Origin: Taxillus chinensis | Lineage: Eukaryota > Streptophyta > Magnoliopsida > Santalales > Loranthaceae | Assembly: GCA_023512835.1 (NCBI GenBank) | Contig: CM042090.1 | Location: forward strand, 14,059,617 to 14,123,616 | DNA: 64,000 nt | Direction: 5' to 3' | Part shown: piece by piece, positions 51,083-62,294 of the stretch | Numbering within the stretch: position 1 is the stretch's first letter | How the letters are laid out: each line of letters opens with the position of its first letter | The notes under the pieces: model-generated | What the model saw: the letters and a program-made list of their open reading frames with translations, nothing else | Told to the model about the DNA's origin: nothing | Database searches by the model: none | Program-made: the position numbers and the translations under genes

Positions 51083-51223
51083 AAGAAATTAACAGAATGA
51101 ACTTATGATATTTAAGGTATCATACTTTGCAGATACAACTAACTTCAATATCTACATATAGGGTGAGGATCTCCACATTAGGGCAAGTGAAAGATATTTC
51201 TTTTTATTTTCTCACATTGCTAA

Positions 51224-51606
51224 GAGCATTCATACGTATTCGGTTTGGCATAATTATCTTTTTTTTATAATTTAGAAAAATAATATACAAATTTGCAAAA
51301 CAAAAAAAAAATCTCTAAAATAAGATATATGAATAACAGTAAATTCTTATATTTGAGAATTTACTATTCATACTCAAATACTTTTCTTATAAATTTTAAT
51401 ATATATTATTATATTAGTCAACTTTTGATTAATTGTAGTAAATGAAAGAGAGTGAGAAAAAATAATAAAAAATAAATTAATAAATAAATATAAATAGAAA
51501 TAAGAAATGAAATTTTAATATTGTTAAAAAAAAGTAAAATTTAAGGAATATATATACTATTCATCCCCAATTAGGAATGAGGATGTTAAATCAAATAAGA
51601 ATGCCC
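51224..51606. mobile_element. Tourist-like MITE, 383 bp
   Basis: Begins GAGCATTCATACG and ends with the imperfect inverse (...AAGAATGCCC), flanked by TAA at 51221-51223 and 51607-51609. Three-base TWA duplications with G(A/G)GCAT ends fit PIF/Harbinger-derived MITEs. AT-rich inside, no coding capacity. Same family as the element at 52737. Confidence 0.65.
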
Positions 51607-52183
51607 TAACAGGTACAAAAGGACACAACTACAAAATGTCTTTAAAAAGAAGAGGGAAAACCCGAAGACTTTTCACCTTTTTTCTCTGTAGGTTCTCTTT
51701 TTCTTATGCAACATGTAGCACATATCTCAACATGAAAGCATTCATTTCAACCTTTTTAAATTTGGCTCTTCAAAATAATCAACAGTATATTTTTTCTATT
51801 TTAACAACATAATAATACTTTTTATTATCTTTTATTTTATCCATTTATTAATTAAACATATTTATTTATTCTTTTAAATGAAATAGTATATGTCAAAATA
51901 AATAAATGTGGTAAGGAAAGATATAATATTTTAATATTATATCTTTAATATAATAGAAAATATTATATCCACTAAATGTGGGTAAGGAAAGATATATTTT
52001 AATAAATAGAAAGATGAATAGTATTGAATTAAATTTAAAAAGTTACTAATCACTTTGTTAAAATTTTAGTTATAATAGATATTCTTAAAAGTTTGATTTT
52101 TATTATTTTCATTAAATTAACTTTTCAAATTAACCAAAAAATACAAATAGAAAGTCTATAGTGATCATTAGTGGATGCTCTTA
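51607..52183. other. AT-rich intergenic sequence
   Basis: No gene seen. Its right end (gtggatgctc-TTA, 52171-52183) looks like the terminus of another MITE abutting the next element, but no matching left end is convincing. Confidence 0.4.
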
Positions 52184-52565
52184 GAGCAACTCCAAGAGGC
52201 TCTCTATTATTTACAAATAGAGAACCTATTGTCAAAAATGAGCTCCAACAGCCTCTCCATCAAACTCTCTATATCTACAAATCGCTACAGTGACTCTTCA
52301 CAAATGAAGAGTCACTCTTCATTCTTCACATAATTTTTTATTATTTTTTATCTTCTTTCCCTCTCTCCTCTTTCCTCTCTCCCCTCTCTCTCTCTCTCTC
52401 TCTCTCTCCGTGTAATTAATATTATTATTAATAAATTATTATTTTAATACAAATAGAGATTAAAAAATAGAGAGGCTCTTGGAGTGTATGTTAAAAAATA
52501 ACTCTTTACATGTGAAAAATTACGTATATGTGGAGAAAATTGTAAAGAGGCTCTTGGAGTTGCTC
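52184..52565. mobile_element. Tourist-like MITE, 382 bp, with good terminal inverted repeats
   Basis: Terminal inverted repeats GAGCAACTCCAAGAGGCTCT / inverse at the right end, flanked by TTA at 52181-52183 and 52566-52568. Contains a (CT)n run near 52384-52408. No coding capacity. PIF/Harbinger-type by duplication length. Confidence 0.8.
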
Positions 52566-52736
52566 TTAGTGGTGTGGAGCAAGTTTTAGAAGACATTAGG
52601 TCTTTGGATTTCATTTTTGTGTGACAATAGATGATTTAGAGCATCCACTACAAACTTTTAATATGTTTTTTTTTTGTTAGTTTAAAGAGTTAGTTTAACA
52701 AAAATACTTAAAAATTATATTTTTCACTCACTATTA

Positions 52737-53120
52737 GAGCATTCATAATCAAATGGCTAAACCTTTATTTTTCCAAAAATATAAAGATAAAATGTAAAAA
52801 ACTTCAATACATGCTTACACTCAAATTTCCAAATAGGGTTTTGAGATAAAAATAAATAATGTTTACTTATATTTGAGGATTCATTATTCATTCCTTCGAA
52901 AAAAATTCTTATAATTTCTTGACAGATTTTAGAATGGCTATAACAAGTACAAGAGAAAAAAAACAATAGATAAAAATATATAAGAATATCTTTTAAATAA
53001 AATAGATAAATTATAGGGAATGAAATGTAGGATTTTTTTTTGAAAAAGAATAAAATTTTAGAAAGTCTCATTTTTAGCTAAAATATAAGAAAAATTTTAG
53101 GAAAATTGAGGTAAATGCCC
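52737..53120. mobile_element. Tourist-like MITE, 384 bp
   Basis: Begins GAGCATTCATAATC and ends GTAAATGCCC, flanked by TTA at 52734-52736 and 53121-53123. Internal motif tatttgaggattcattattcat parallels tatttgagaatttactattcat in the element at 51224. Confidence 0.65.
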
Positions 53121-53960
53121 TTATAGTATTTACGTCAAGAACTCTATAATAATGTTTTTCTTATAATTTATGGATGTTTTTTAAAATTTTAGTAAAAATG
53201 AATTTACATTGAGTTCTCTTAAATAAAGGTTATATATAGAGCCACATAGTGAATCTTTATATTTAGATAATCACAATTTAACCTTCAAATAATATTTTGA
53301 CATACATACACTTTTGATTGATTATAATAAATGAAAGAAATAAAAATTTTAAAATAAAAATATAATTTAAAAGAATAAAAATAGAAATATAAAATAAGAA
53401 ATAAAAGAATAAATAAAATATGTTAAATAATATATTATTCATACCTTAAAACAGGGAAAAAATATATAAACCTGATTCATTATAATAAAAAAAATTAATA
53501 AAATAAATAATAACTATCTATATTTTATTCAACACAATTCACTCACTATTTAAAAATATTATATTTTCTTTCCTTAAATTTATTTTTTATTTATTTTCTC
53601 TCACTATATTGTCTTTTCGACTTAAAAGATTAATTAAAATATTTTTATATTTATTTTTTTATTTCTTTTCTCTCACTATATTGTCTTTTTGACTTAAAAG
53701 ATTAATTAAATATTTTTAAAAATTATTTTAATTAATAAATACTTTTAGAAATTTAAAAGTGTGTTTTTAAAAAATAAATTTTTAAAATAACAAAAAACAT
53801 TTAAATATTTCGAAGATAGTCAGGCGGAATGTTCTTATATTAATTTTGAATGAAGACTAAAGTGGTGCCCTCATCGTTAGTTGATTTCTTGCATTCTCAA
53901 AAAGAAAAATAATAATGCGAAAGCACAGTCCCACTCGACATCTGAAATTTTCGAGAATTC
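53121..53960. other. AT-rich sequence with MITE relics and a two-copy tandem repeat
   Basis: Parts near 53270-53350 resemble the interior of the MITEs (cttttgattgattataataaatgaaagaa). A unit of about 72 bp (ctctcactatattgtctttt..gacttaaaagattaatt) is present twice within about 53590-53712. No gene seen. Confidence 0.5.
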
Positions 53961-53963
53961 TTA

Positions 53964-54740
53964 AAGTTGTGACATACATAAATCTACATAAATACGGAAC
54001 AAAAAAAACAAAAAACTATGTGGTAATCTGCAGTTGTTTTTCGTGCTTTGTTCCACCGAGCAGAATCATTAATAATGATACACTAGATTCATCCAAACCG
54101 GAGATTGGGTGAGCTGGTACTGGGCCCGGCCCATTCCGACCGTCACCACTCACCACTCTCCCAAACAAACTCAACAGCCACAAATGCAATCTGAGCTGGC
54201 GGCGACCGTTGGGTCCCACCTCAACCCTCACGACGGCGCTACTGTGCCACGTCACTACCCGGTCCTGGGCGCGAAGGCGTTTTCAGCTCTTGGAAGCCAA
54301 TGACAAAGGAGAGAGGGTGAGAGAACCCCAACCCAACCCACCGCAACCACAACACACACACACACACTCTCAACCAACCCCAAAAACGGATTCAAGGCTC
54401 GCTGGCTCTAGAGAGATAAGAGAGAAAGAGCTGTTGGTTTAGAGAGAGAAAGTCATAGGAGAAGAAGGAAGGAGGAGGAGGGGGGCAATGTTGGTGGATT
54501 TTGGTAGAATTTTCGAATTCCAGGGACTTAGTTTGATGTGTTGATGCTTTCTCGTTCCGGAATGTTGGCGATTTCGGGGATTTCTGCGAGTTCCGGAGCT
54601 GCTAGGGGTCGGAAACTGTGTTTTTGATTAGTGTTTGGGCTTTCTAGGATCCAGAATGCTGGAGATTTTGGGGATTTTTGAGTGTTTCCTTCATGCTTGG
54701 GATCATAAATAGTGTTTGTGTTTCGGTTTAGTTGGATCAG
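53964..54740 (+). promoter_or_regulatory. Promoter and long leader of SERK copy A
   Basis: Homologous to 61538-62294 upstream of copy B, which marks the left edge of the SERK duplication. Contains a site II-type pair, TGGGCC at 54121-54126 and GGCCCATT at 54128-54135 (TCP-type element), and no clear TATA box. Downstream is a CT/GA-rich leader and an 18-codon upstream frame at 54488-54544. Confidence 0.55.
54488..54544 (+). CDS. Upstream ORF in the SERK A leader (18 residues)
   Basis: MLVDFGRIF...SLMC, ATG to TGA, upstream of the main start. Copy B has the same length frame at 62042-62098 with three residue changes. Possible translational control; equally could be chance conservation in a young duplicate. 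Confidence 0.35.
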   Translation: MLVDFGRIFEFQGLSLMC

Positions 54741-57554
54741 ATGGGGTTGGAGAGGGAAGTGGAGGGACTCAGAGTGATGGAGAGAGAGGTGGGGACCTGG
54801 ATGGTACCCTTTCTGTTCATTTTCTTTCTGTCAATGCGGTGGATCTCTGCAAACTCTGAAGGTTTGTTTGTTCGATTTTTGTTGTTTTTCATTATTTCTC
54901 TACTCTGATTTGTTGCCACACAAGCCTGTGATTTTACTTTCGCTGATGGTTGTGTTATGGTTTTCATTTGAAGCGGCCTGTGCTTTGAATTTTTCCGTTT
55001 ATTGTTGCGTGGTTTCAATTTCTGTTGAGTTTTGGGAAACGGGTTGTCGGATTCAGTAGTTTGGGGAATAATAATATAGGGAAACTTTTCTTTGTTTAGA
55101 GAAGTATCCAGATTCCGGTTCTGGGGATGTATTGCATGCTGAGATATCACTCCACTTTGAAACATCATTGTTTTATTGTTACACTACTTTCTCGCAGCAA
55201 AACAGCCTCATTTTTACTAGTTTGACAAATTCTATCTCTCTCTCTCTGCTTATTTTTGCTCCGCCATACAACAGGTGATGCTTTGCATACCTTTATGACG
55301 AGCTTAGTCGATCCTAACAGTATCCTACAGAGCTGGGATCCCACACTTGACAATCCTTGCAACTGGTTTCATGTAACCTGCAACAATGACAACCTTGTCA
55401 TAAGAATGTGAGTATTCTTTTTAATTCTAGTATCCCGAATCTTTTGAGGTTATTCTATTTAATTAAATTTAAAGTTATCATTTAGGATGTTTTTTCTTAT
55501 AAAATTTTCTTGTTTGCATTTTTTTAGTGATCTTGGAAATGCCAATCTATCTGGTTCATTGGTCTCAGAGCTTGGCACGCTTAATAATTTGCAGTACCTG
55601 TAAGTCGTGATCTTTTGCATGAAAAGCAGCTAAAGAATAATCTCTCTCTCTCTCTCTCTTAAACATAGAAATGCGTAATTGAGGAAACTACCACCATACT
55701 AGTTCACCAATAAGTCCTCACGAATGATAAAAAAACATCTTGACAATTATTTAGTTGTCATTGCATCTCTTTAACTGAATGCTAAAAATTTATGTAGATG
55801 GAAAATGGAAATGCTTAGCAAAAATGCTGCCACTTCATAGTTATTGCCCATTTTCTTCTCTCAATCTCTATACAGCACACAAATTTCAAGAGTTATTGTT
55901 CGAACTCAACTGAATCAATTGAAATAATATAAGGATGTGATTGTTTCAAATTGAACTACAGGGACACTACTGCAAGTCTGCTACCTTTTGAACCTTTATT
56001 ACTTAATTGGTGTAATTTTTCTCATAAAAAATTAATATTTTTATTCATGACAGGGAGCTTTACAGTAATAACTTAAGCGGACCAATACCTAAAGATCTTG
56101 GGAATCTGACTAGCTTAGTTAGCTTGGATCTTTACATGAACAGCTTCACCGGTGGCATTCCAGAGACGCTGGGCAGGCTGCAAAAATTGCGTTTCCTGTG
56201 TGTATACACTATACGTGTCCTACAGTATATATATTTGTTATAATCTGGGCGCTAATATCGGCTTGCTTTTGTTGCTTTTTCAATAATTTTTTTGTTTCAC
56301 TTGTCTCTGGACTGTTTTTGCACTTGTACAATAAAATGGTGGTGATGTCTGCAAAGTGGAAACAGAGGATCTTTCCTGTTTGGTTCAGGTTTACTTTGAA
56401 TGTTTGATTCACTTGTGGTGGGAATGGTGAAGAGGTGGATGAATTTGGTGATTACTTGTTTTCTGCCGTTATTCTATTTTATGTTTTAACTGAGATCAAA
56501 TGTTTCAAGCATGTATGTGACACGTGCTTGTTACAGGTGGGTCGTGCATAGTGCAGTCATGTGTGTGCGTAGTGCGTAGTGCAGTATGTGTGCGTGTCGT
56601 GCATAGTTGCAGGGCTGTGTGGGTCGTGGGTCGTTAGTCGTGGGTTGTGCCTACGTGAGTCTGCTTAGGTTGTTGATAAGGCTATTATATAAAGCCAAAT
56701 TAGAGTCTTAAATGGAATGAAATTGAATTCCTGAAAACTCTCCTCCCTAACTGTATCTCTCTGCTTCTCAATTCTCTCCCCAAATTCTTCCGTATCAGTA
56801 TGACACTGTTAATTGAAAGGATCTATCACCCATGTTGGTAAAACCCCTTGAATTTGCCAGGCTTCTCAAATGATTCACAATCTGAAAATATCCCAAATGC
56901 ATACGAATGTATGATATGTGTGTTTTTTATGCATCCATTCTTACTTCATTGCATTTTTTTTTATTATTTATAAAGCCATTTTGAATTTTAATGTGTTGCA
57001 ATCTTTGTATGTCCAAGGATAGCCGACTTAATAACAACAGCTTGGATGGTCATATTCCTATGTCTTTGAGTGGTATCAGAACACTGCAGCTGTTGTAAGC
57101 ATATATTTGAATTTTGATCCCCTTGTTTCAGTTATATAAAATTATCTGAGTTATGTTTTCGCATGCCTCCTTTTTGTTTTCTCTTTTATAAGTTGATCTT
57201 GTTTCCTATTGCATGTTTTTATATGCTTTTTGAATTGCAGGGATCTATCAAATAACCACCTCTCTGGAGGGGTACCAGACAATGGCTCATTTTTACTATT
57301 CACTTCCGTCAGGTTTCTTATTATCAAATTTTGATAATGTGTTTAACCATTTTCAGTTTAACTGCCTCTCGTATGGGATAAGATTGAATATTTTATTTTT
57401 GTTATGCAGCTTTGCTAATAACCCTGGCCTTTGTGGACCAGTTACTGGAAAATCCTGCTCAGGATCTCCTCCCTTTTCTACCCCTCCTTCATTTGCCTCC
57501 GTGACCTCAGCAAATTCACTAGGTGATTTTCCATTTACTCCAATTCCTAGTTGA
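54741..57554 (+). CDS. SERK-like LRR ectodomain gene, copy A, ends before the transmembrane segment
   Basis: SERK proteins are LRR receptor-like kinases acting as plasma-membrane co-receptors in brassinosteroid, immune and developmental signalling. Exons: 54741-54861, 55275-55407, 55528-55599, 56054-56197, 57023-57094, 57241-57312, 57410-57554. All junctions are GT-AG and in phase; the sum is 759 bp, 252 residues plus stop. Seen: hydrophobic signal peptide ([10 protein letters not shown]); LRRNT ([33 protein letters not shown]); LRRs in the 72/144/72/72 bp exon pattern typical of [21 protein letters not shown]; and a short Ser/Pro part. It then stops (TPIPS-stop) where SERK proteins go on to a Pro-rich linker and membrane helix. 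A second in-frame ATG at 54777 gives a more usual N-terminus. Could yield a soluble ectodomain or be a decaying gene. Confidence 0.82.
56518..56797 (+). mobile_element. Solo LTR, 280 bp, in intron 4 of SERK A, Ty1/Copia-like
   Basis: Begins TGACACGTGC, ends CCGTATCA, flanked by a perfect 5 bp duplication GTATG (56513-56517 and 56798-56802). A TATA-like tattatataaagcc at about 56683-56696 lies where an LTR promoter is expected. No internal domain. Confidence 0.8.
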
Positions 57555-58837
57555 TGGCACTTGACAGCATTTTCCTCGTAGCATTGAGCATTGCTATAAG
57601 TGCTTACAGGGTGAAAATGTAATGTTATAAATTTGGAGCCTAATTTGCAGCAAAATGGCTGAAATTTTAAACTGTTTTGCCAAATTTCAAATGCTTGTAA
57701 CTTTTTTCAATGCACGTCTTGATTTTCAGAGTTTTATTTGATGTCCATCTGTTTAATATCTAAGCTTTTGATATTGACTAATAGAACTGAGGTGATTTGT
57801 ATGTGATTTTATTACATCTGCAAATAAAAGAAGGCTTAGCCTTCTCCTAATATTTTAGTGGAAGCTGCGTTACTTTTTGTTAGGCAGAACATACACAGAG
57901 CCAGCCTAAGGATTTAGATGCCTTAAGTGAGCCCTCAAAAGAGTGTCCCTATTGTTTTTTTTTTTTTTTTTTGCAAAATTTTAGTTATTAAATCGTAAAA
58001 TTTTTCATAAGTGAGGTGACCAGAGACAGGATTTACCCTAATTTTCTTTTCAATTTTATTTTAAAATTTTGTTTTAAAATGCGAATAAAGTGAGGTGTCG
58101 CGCTAGTTCGCCAAGATTCCAGAGACGCCGGCGATTCCATCTCTCACCCCTCTCCCTGCTCCTCCTCCTCCTCACTTATTTACAGTGAAACCCCCCAGGA
58201 GCGAGGGAGAAGCAACTCAGAACCCTGCATTATTTCTTCTTCCTCGACGATTTCTGCCGCTACTTCCCTCTTTCTTCTCCTGCCAGAAAAATTAGCAGAC
58301 CAGTAATCCATATCATTCTCTCTATCTCTGTGTCTGCGTGACTCATGCACAGGGTTTGAGCGAGAGGCCTAACTCATGCACTGCTAATTACCTATTAGTA
58401 CTTGAAATCTCAATTTGAGATTGAAATTATTTTAAAAAAGCCATTACTGGCAGTTTGTTTTTTAAAATGCTTTTTTTTTCAAGTGATTGCTTTGGTTCTG
58501 TCTAAACATTGTTGAGTTGGTCAGGCATTATGGTGGCTTTTGTTGTGTACATGTCAGTCATTTTTTCATGAACACGTATTTCACAAGATTATACTGATTT
58601 TTTGATGAATTAATAGAGATATGGGATCAATTCTGAAACGTTACTTTAAAAATCAGTATAATCTTGTGAAATACTTGTGCATTAAAAATGACTGAAGGAA
58701 GAGCGAACACCTGGTGGACGTACAGCTGCAATTTAAAGCTCAAGTAGAGATGATCAACATGGTTGTACGACAGAATCTTCTTCGTTTGCATGGTTTTTGC
58801 ATGAACCAACCCTACGAAACGGCTACTTGTTTATCAT
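57555..58837. other. Region between SERK A ectodomain and kinase relics
   Basis: Replaces the exon(s) for linker, membrane helix and N-lobe of the kinase, which are not detectable. It holds a T-run of about 19 (57954-57972), a CT-rich stretch (58138-58290) resembling a plant gene leader, and the foldback at 58555-58694. No gene supported. Confidence 0.55.
58555..58694. repeat. Foldback (inverted repeat) with ~47 bp arms
   Basis: Arms 58555-58602 and 58648-58694 pair closely; the inner 27 bp (gtatttcacaagattatact + gattttt) are perfect, the outer part has a few mismatches and one bulge. Loop about 45 nt. Could be a tiny foldback MITE or a small-RNA precursor. Confidence 0.75.
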
Positions 58838-59279
58838 TATATGGCTAATGGAAGTGTTACATCGTGTTTAAGAGGTGATCCTCACTATATGTGTCTTTCT
58901 TCACCTCTATTTTGTCTGTCATTAGTAACTCCTATTCTAGTTTGCTTTTCTCTTCATTTTCATGCCTTCCGTTTACCAAAAAAAAAAAACAACTCGAACT
59001 TTGCAAATTGCAAGCTGAGAATTGTTGTAATTTATATACATACTAATCATTTTATCTATCCAAACTTGTAGAACGCATGCCCTCTCGAGCTCCGCTTGAC
59101 TGGTTGACACGTAAACGAATTGCATTGTCCTCTGAAGGGGGCTTTTTTATTTGAATGTTCATTGTGATCTAATGATCATTTACTGATGTGAAACTGTGAA
59201 AGCACCAATTATTGTATTGGATGAAGAGTTGGAGGCTGTTGTTGGTGACTTTGGATTATCTAAACTCATGGATTACAAT
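58838..59279 (+). pseudogene. Eroded SERK kinase-domain pieces of copy A
   Basis: Three pieces in SERK order: 58838-58874 (YMANGSVTSCLR), 59072 to about 59138 (ERMPSRAPLDWLTRKRIAL) and 59199-59279 ([21 protein letters not shown]). The DFG motif is kept, but the HRD catalytic loop and its surroundings between the second and third pieces are deleted, and nothing after KLMDY remains. No kinase activity is possible. Confidence 0.82.
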
Positions 59280-59425
59280 TGGGAAAATAGCTCCAAAATA
59301 CCTGACGATTTCGTTTATGGGATTTATCTTGCTTTAAATAATCTTTAAGTGAACAAAATCGTAACAAGTAGTAAATTATTTCTACAGAAATGGATGTTGA
59401 ACGTACAATGATTAACTATAATATG
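59274..59425. repeat. Direct repeat, first copy (second at 61058-61245)
   Basis: acaattgggaaaatagctc ... ttttcgtttatgg(g)tttatcttgc ... gaacaaaatcgtaacaagta ... gttgggagaaaatagaa occurs again about 1.8 kb downstream with indels. It starts inside the last kinase relic codons. Confidence 0.75.
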
Positions 59426-61057
59426 TTGGGAGAAAATAGAAAATAAAAAAATAAAATTTGAGAACATAGATATTTTCTGTGTACAGAGCGATGCAATTTT
59501 TGTTATAGGAGAAAAATAACATTGAATTTTCAAGCTTAACTCTCAATTTCAAAATGCAGTTATACCTGAAGAGTTGTACTACCAATTCTCTACAACTCTT
59601 TCCCTCAAATCTCTATATAATTTGAGAATCACTTTTGAGATGAAAAACAAGCTTCTAGTCATGCCCGGTCAAATGTTGCAAATCTTCTTTGACAAAACAA
59701 AAATCAATTCCTAGTCAACTCCATTTTTCTTCATTTCATACTTTTTTTCTTTTTTTTTCTTTTTCAAACCATCAAGTGGAGACATAGTTGCCAGCCTTTT
59801 TTTCATCACCGACCATAGCTGTCATTTTTGACATACTATTGGCTATTAAAAATGTACTAAATTAAATATTATTTGAAAAATCAAAATCAAAATCGATTTT
59901 CTATTAGTTACTGTGATGAAAATGATTCTAAATTATTTTGTTTCGTTTAACAAACACAATTTATCGTTTATCCTTCTTTCTAGTTGTTAAAATTAAGTTA
60001 CCTCTCATTAATTCATTAAAAATTTCATAAATCCTAAATATCTCTCTCGAATAATATCAAGAATATCTACAGCTAAAAACAATATATATATATATATATA
60101 GCAAATTTCATTAAATAGAGACTCATACTTTCAATCTTTTTAAAAATCATAGACGTAGTAACGCGTATCTATTTCTACTCAATCAATGATGTTTTAAATC
60201 TAGAACTAAAGTAACAAATGGCTTCATGGTATCATTGCAATTCAATAGAATATATAATATTTTAATAAAAGAAAATTATAGCATTAAGAATAAAAAAATT
60301 ATACATTCATTTATGAAGCATTCTTCTGTGCAACTGGATAATCATAATATTTTTTCTTGTCGGGTAGACATGGATTGTTCGTTATCTATTGCCTGACCCC
60401 CAAGAATCAAATTCTGGATTCATTGCCCTAGTTGAACCGTAAGGTAATATAAACTTGTAAGTAATTTATTAAGATTTTTGATACATTCTATGTTATTGAT
60501 TGTTTTTCAGGTATTATTATAAACTAGTAGTCACATTGGAAAAAAGAGACCGCTTACCGATGATTACGAGTTTAAATTTTCTATAATTACTACATAATAT
60601 AATACATTAAAACTATATCATTTTTTTTTTAACATTGCATACCAAACCATGCGTTTTCGTATATAAAAAATTTCAAAATGATATAATTTTGTTGTACTGC
60701 ACCATACTATAAAAGATCCTAATTTCATGATTATGTACTTGTTATGTTGTTCTTTTATTTACCTCTTTTTCTTTTGTGCACACATTAGCCTCATCCATAA
60801 TATTTGACATAATTAAACTTTCATTGTAATTTAGAAAATACATATATAAATTTGTCAAAAATTATCGACATCAAGTTACTTAAAATAGGATATAAAAATA
60901 AATAATAAATAATAAATTTTCATATTTGTGAATTCACTCTTTATCTCATTTCTAGGCTTGCGAAATGAGATATTTAATATTAAAAAAAAATTAAGAAATA
61001 TATACTATTCACTAGGAATGAGTATCAATGTTTATTGTTATCATTGTTTCTCATGGT
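59426..61057. other. AT-rich intergenic sequence between the SERK copies
   Basis: No gene seen. Contains (AT)n at about 60085-60101 and, around 60830-61020, a decayed relative of the MITEs at 51.2 and 52.7 kb (aatttgtcaaaaatt ... catatttgtgaattcactc ... aatatatactattcac). Confidence 0.45.
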
Positions 61058-61245
61058 ACAATTGGGAAAATAGCTCTAAAATACTTGTTTATCAAAAAGT
61101 CTTTCGAAAAACCTAACGTTTTCGTTTATGGGGTTTATCTTGCGTAAAATAAACTTTAAGTGAACAAAATCGTAACAAGTAGTAAATTGTTTCTAAGAAA
61201 TGGAGGTTGAACGTACAAGGATTAATGTGTTGGGAGAAAATAGAA
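61058..61245. repeat. Direct repeat, second copy (first at 59274-59425)
   Basis: See the first copy. Here about 25-30 extra bases (tttatcaaaaagtctttcg...) lie within it. It ends about 290 bp before the start of the SERK B duplication. Confidence 0.75.
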
Positions 61246-61537
61246 AGACATGAGATATGTGAATTTGCGGACTAGTTTAAATGTGAAAGCACTAATAATA
61301 TCAAATTGTCATCGGAGAGTGTTTTTGACTTGTTAACATATTAAGGGAAAGAAATGAGATACGTGAATTTGTGGACTAATTTATTCAAATAACATAACGA
61401 TAAAATCACACAGAGATCCTCAAATAACGGGTTATTTTCATATTTTTTTCCAAATTCAATTACGCCACCAACTTTTTTTAAATATCATGGTTAATTACGG
61501 TGTTTCAAATTTATGTAAGGGAAATGCAATGTTTTCT

Positions 61538-62294
61538 CGAAGTTGTGACATACATAAATACGGAACAAAAAAAACCTATGTGGTAATCTGCAGTTGTTTT
61601 TCGTGTTTTGTTCCACCGAGCAGAATCATTAATAATGATACACTAGATTCATCCCAACCGGAGATTGGGTGAGCTGGTACTGGGCCCGGCCCATTCCGAC
61701 CGTCACCCCTCTCCCAAACAAACACAACGGCCACAAATGCAATCTGAGCTGGCGGCGACCGTGGGGTCCCACCTCAACCCTCACGACGGCGCTACTGTGC
61801 CACGTCACTACCCGGTCCTGGGCGCGAAGGCGTTTTCAGCTCTTGGAACTTGGAAGCCAATGACAAAGGAGAGAGGGTGAGAGAACCCCAACCCAACCCA
61901 CCGCAACCACAACACACACACACACTCTCAACCAACCCCAAAAACGGATTCAAGGCTCGCTGGCTCCAGAGAGATAAGAGAGAAAGAGCTGTTGGTTTAG
62001 AGAGAGAAAATCATAGGAGAAAAAGGAAGGAGGAGGGGGCAATGTTGGTGGATTTTGGTAGAAATTTCGAATGCCAGGGCTTTAGTTTGATGTGTTGATG
62101 CATTCTCGTTCCAGAATTTTGGCGATTTCGGGGATTTCTGCGAGTTCCGGAGCTGCTAGGGGTCGGAAACTGTGTTTTTGATCGGTGTTTGGGCTTTCTA
62201 GGATCCAGAATGCTGGAGATTTTGGGGATTTTTGAGTGTTTCCTTCATGCTTGGGATCATAAATAGTGTTTGTGTTTCGGTTTAGTTGGATCAG
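61538..62294 (+). promoter_or_regulatory. Promoter and leader of SERK copy B
   Basis: Duplicate of 53964-54740. Site II pair TGGGCC / GGCCCATT conserved at 61681-61695, upstream frame at 62042-62098 conserved (MLVDFGRNF...). 61246-61537, just before it, is AT-rich and without a gene. Confidence 0.55.
62042..62098 (+). CDS. Upstream ORF in the SERK B leader (18 residues)
   Basis: Same length and position as the copy A frame at 54488; three residues differ (N, C and F for I, F and L). Confidence 0.35.
   Translation: MLVDFGRNFECQGFSLMC

Noticed and set aside
52757..53071. 104-codon minus-strand frame rich in Phe/Lys
   Set aside because: Lies within a MITE; AT-rich low complexity.
57900..57940. 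agccagcctaaggatttagatgcctt, reminiscent of a hAT-like terminus
   Set aside because: No matching second end or 8 bp duplication found nearby, so not reported as an element.
58138..58290. CT-rich, leader-like segment that could start a new gene
   Set aside because: No open frame with family resemblance follows; likely a relic or chance composition.
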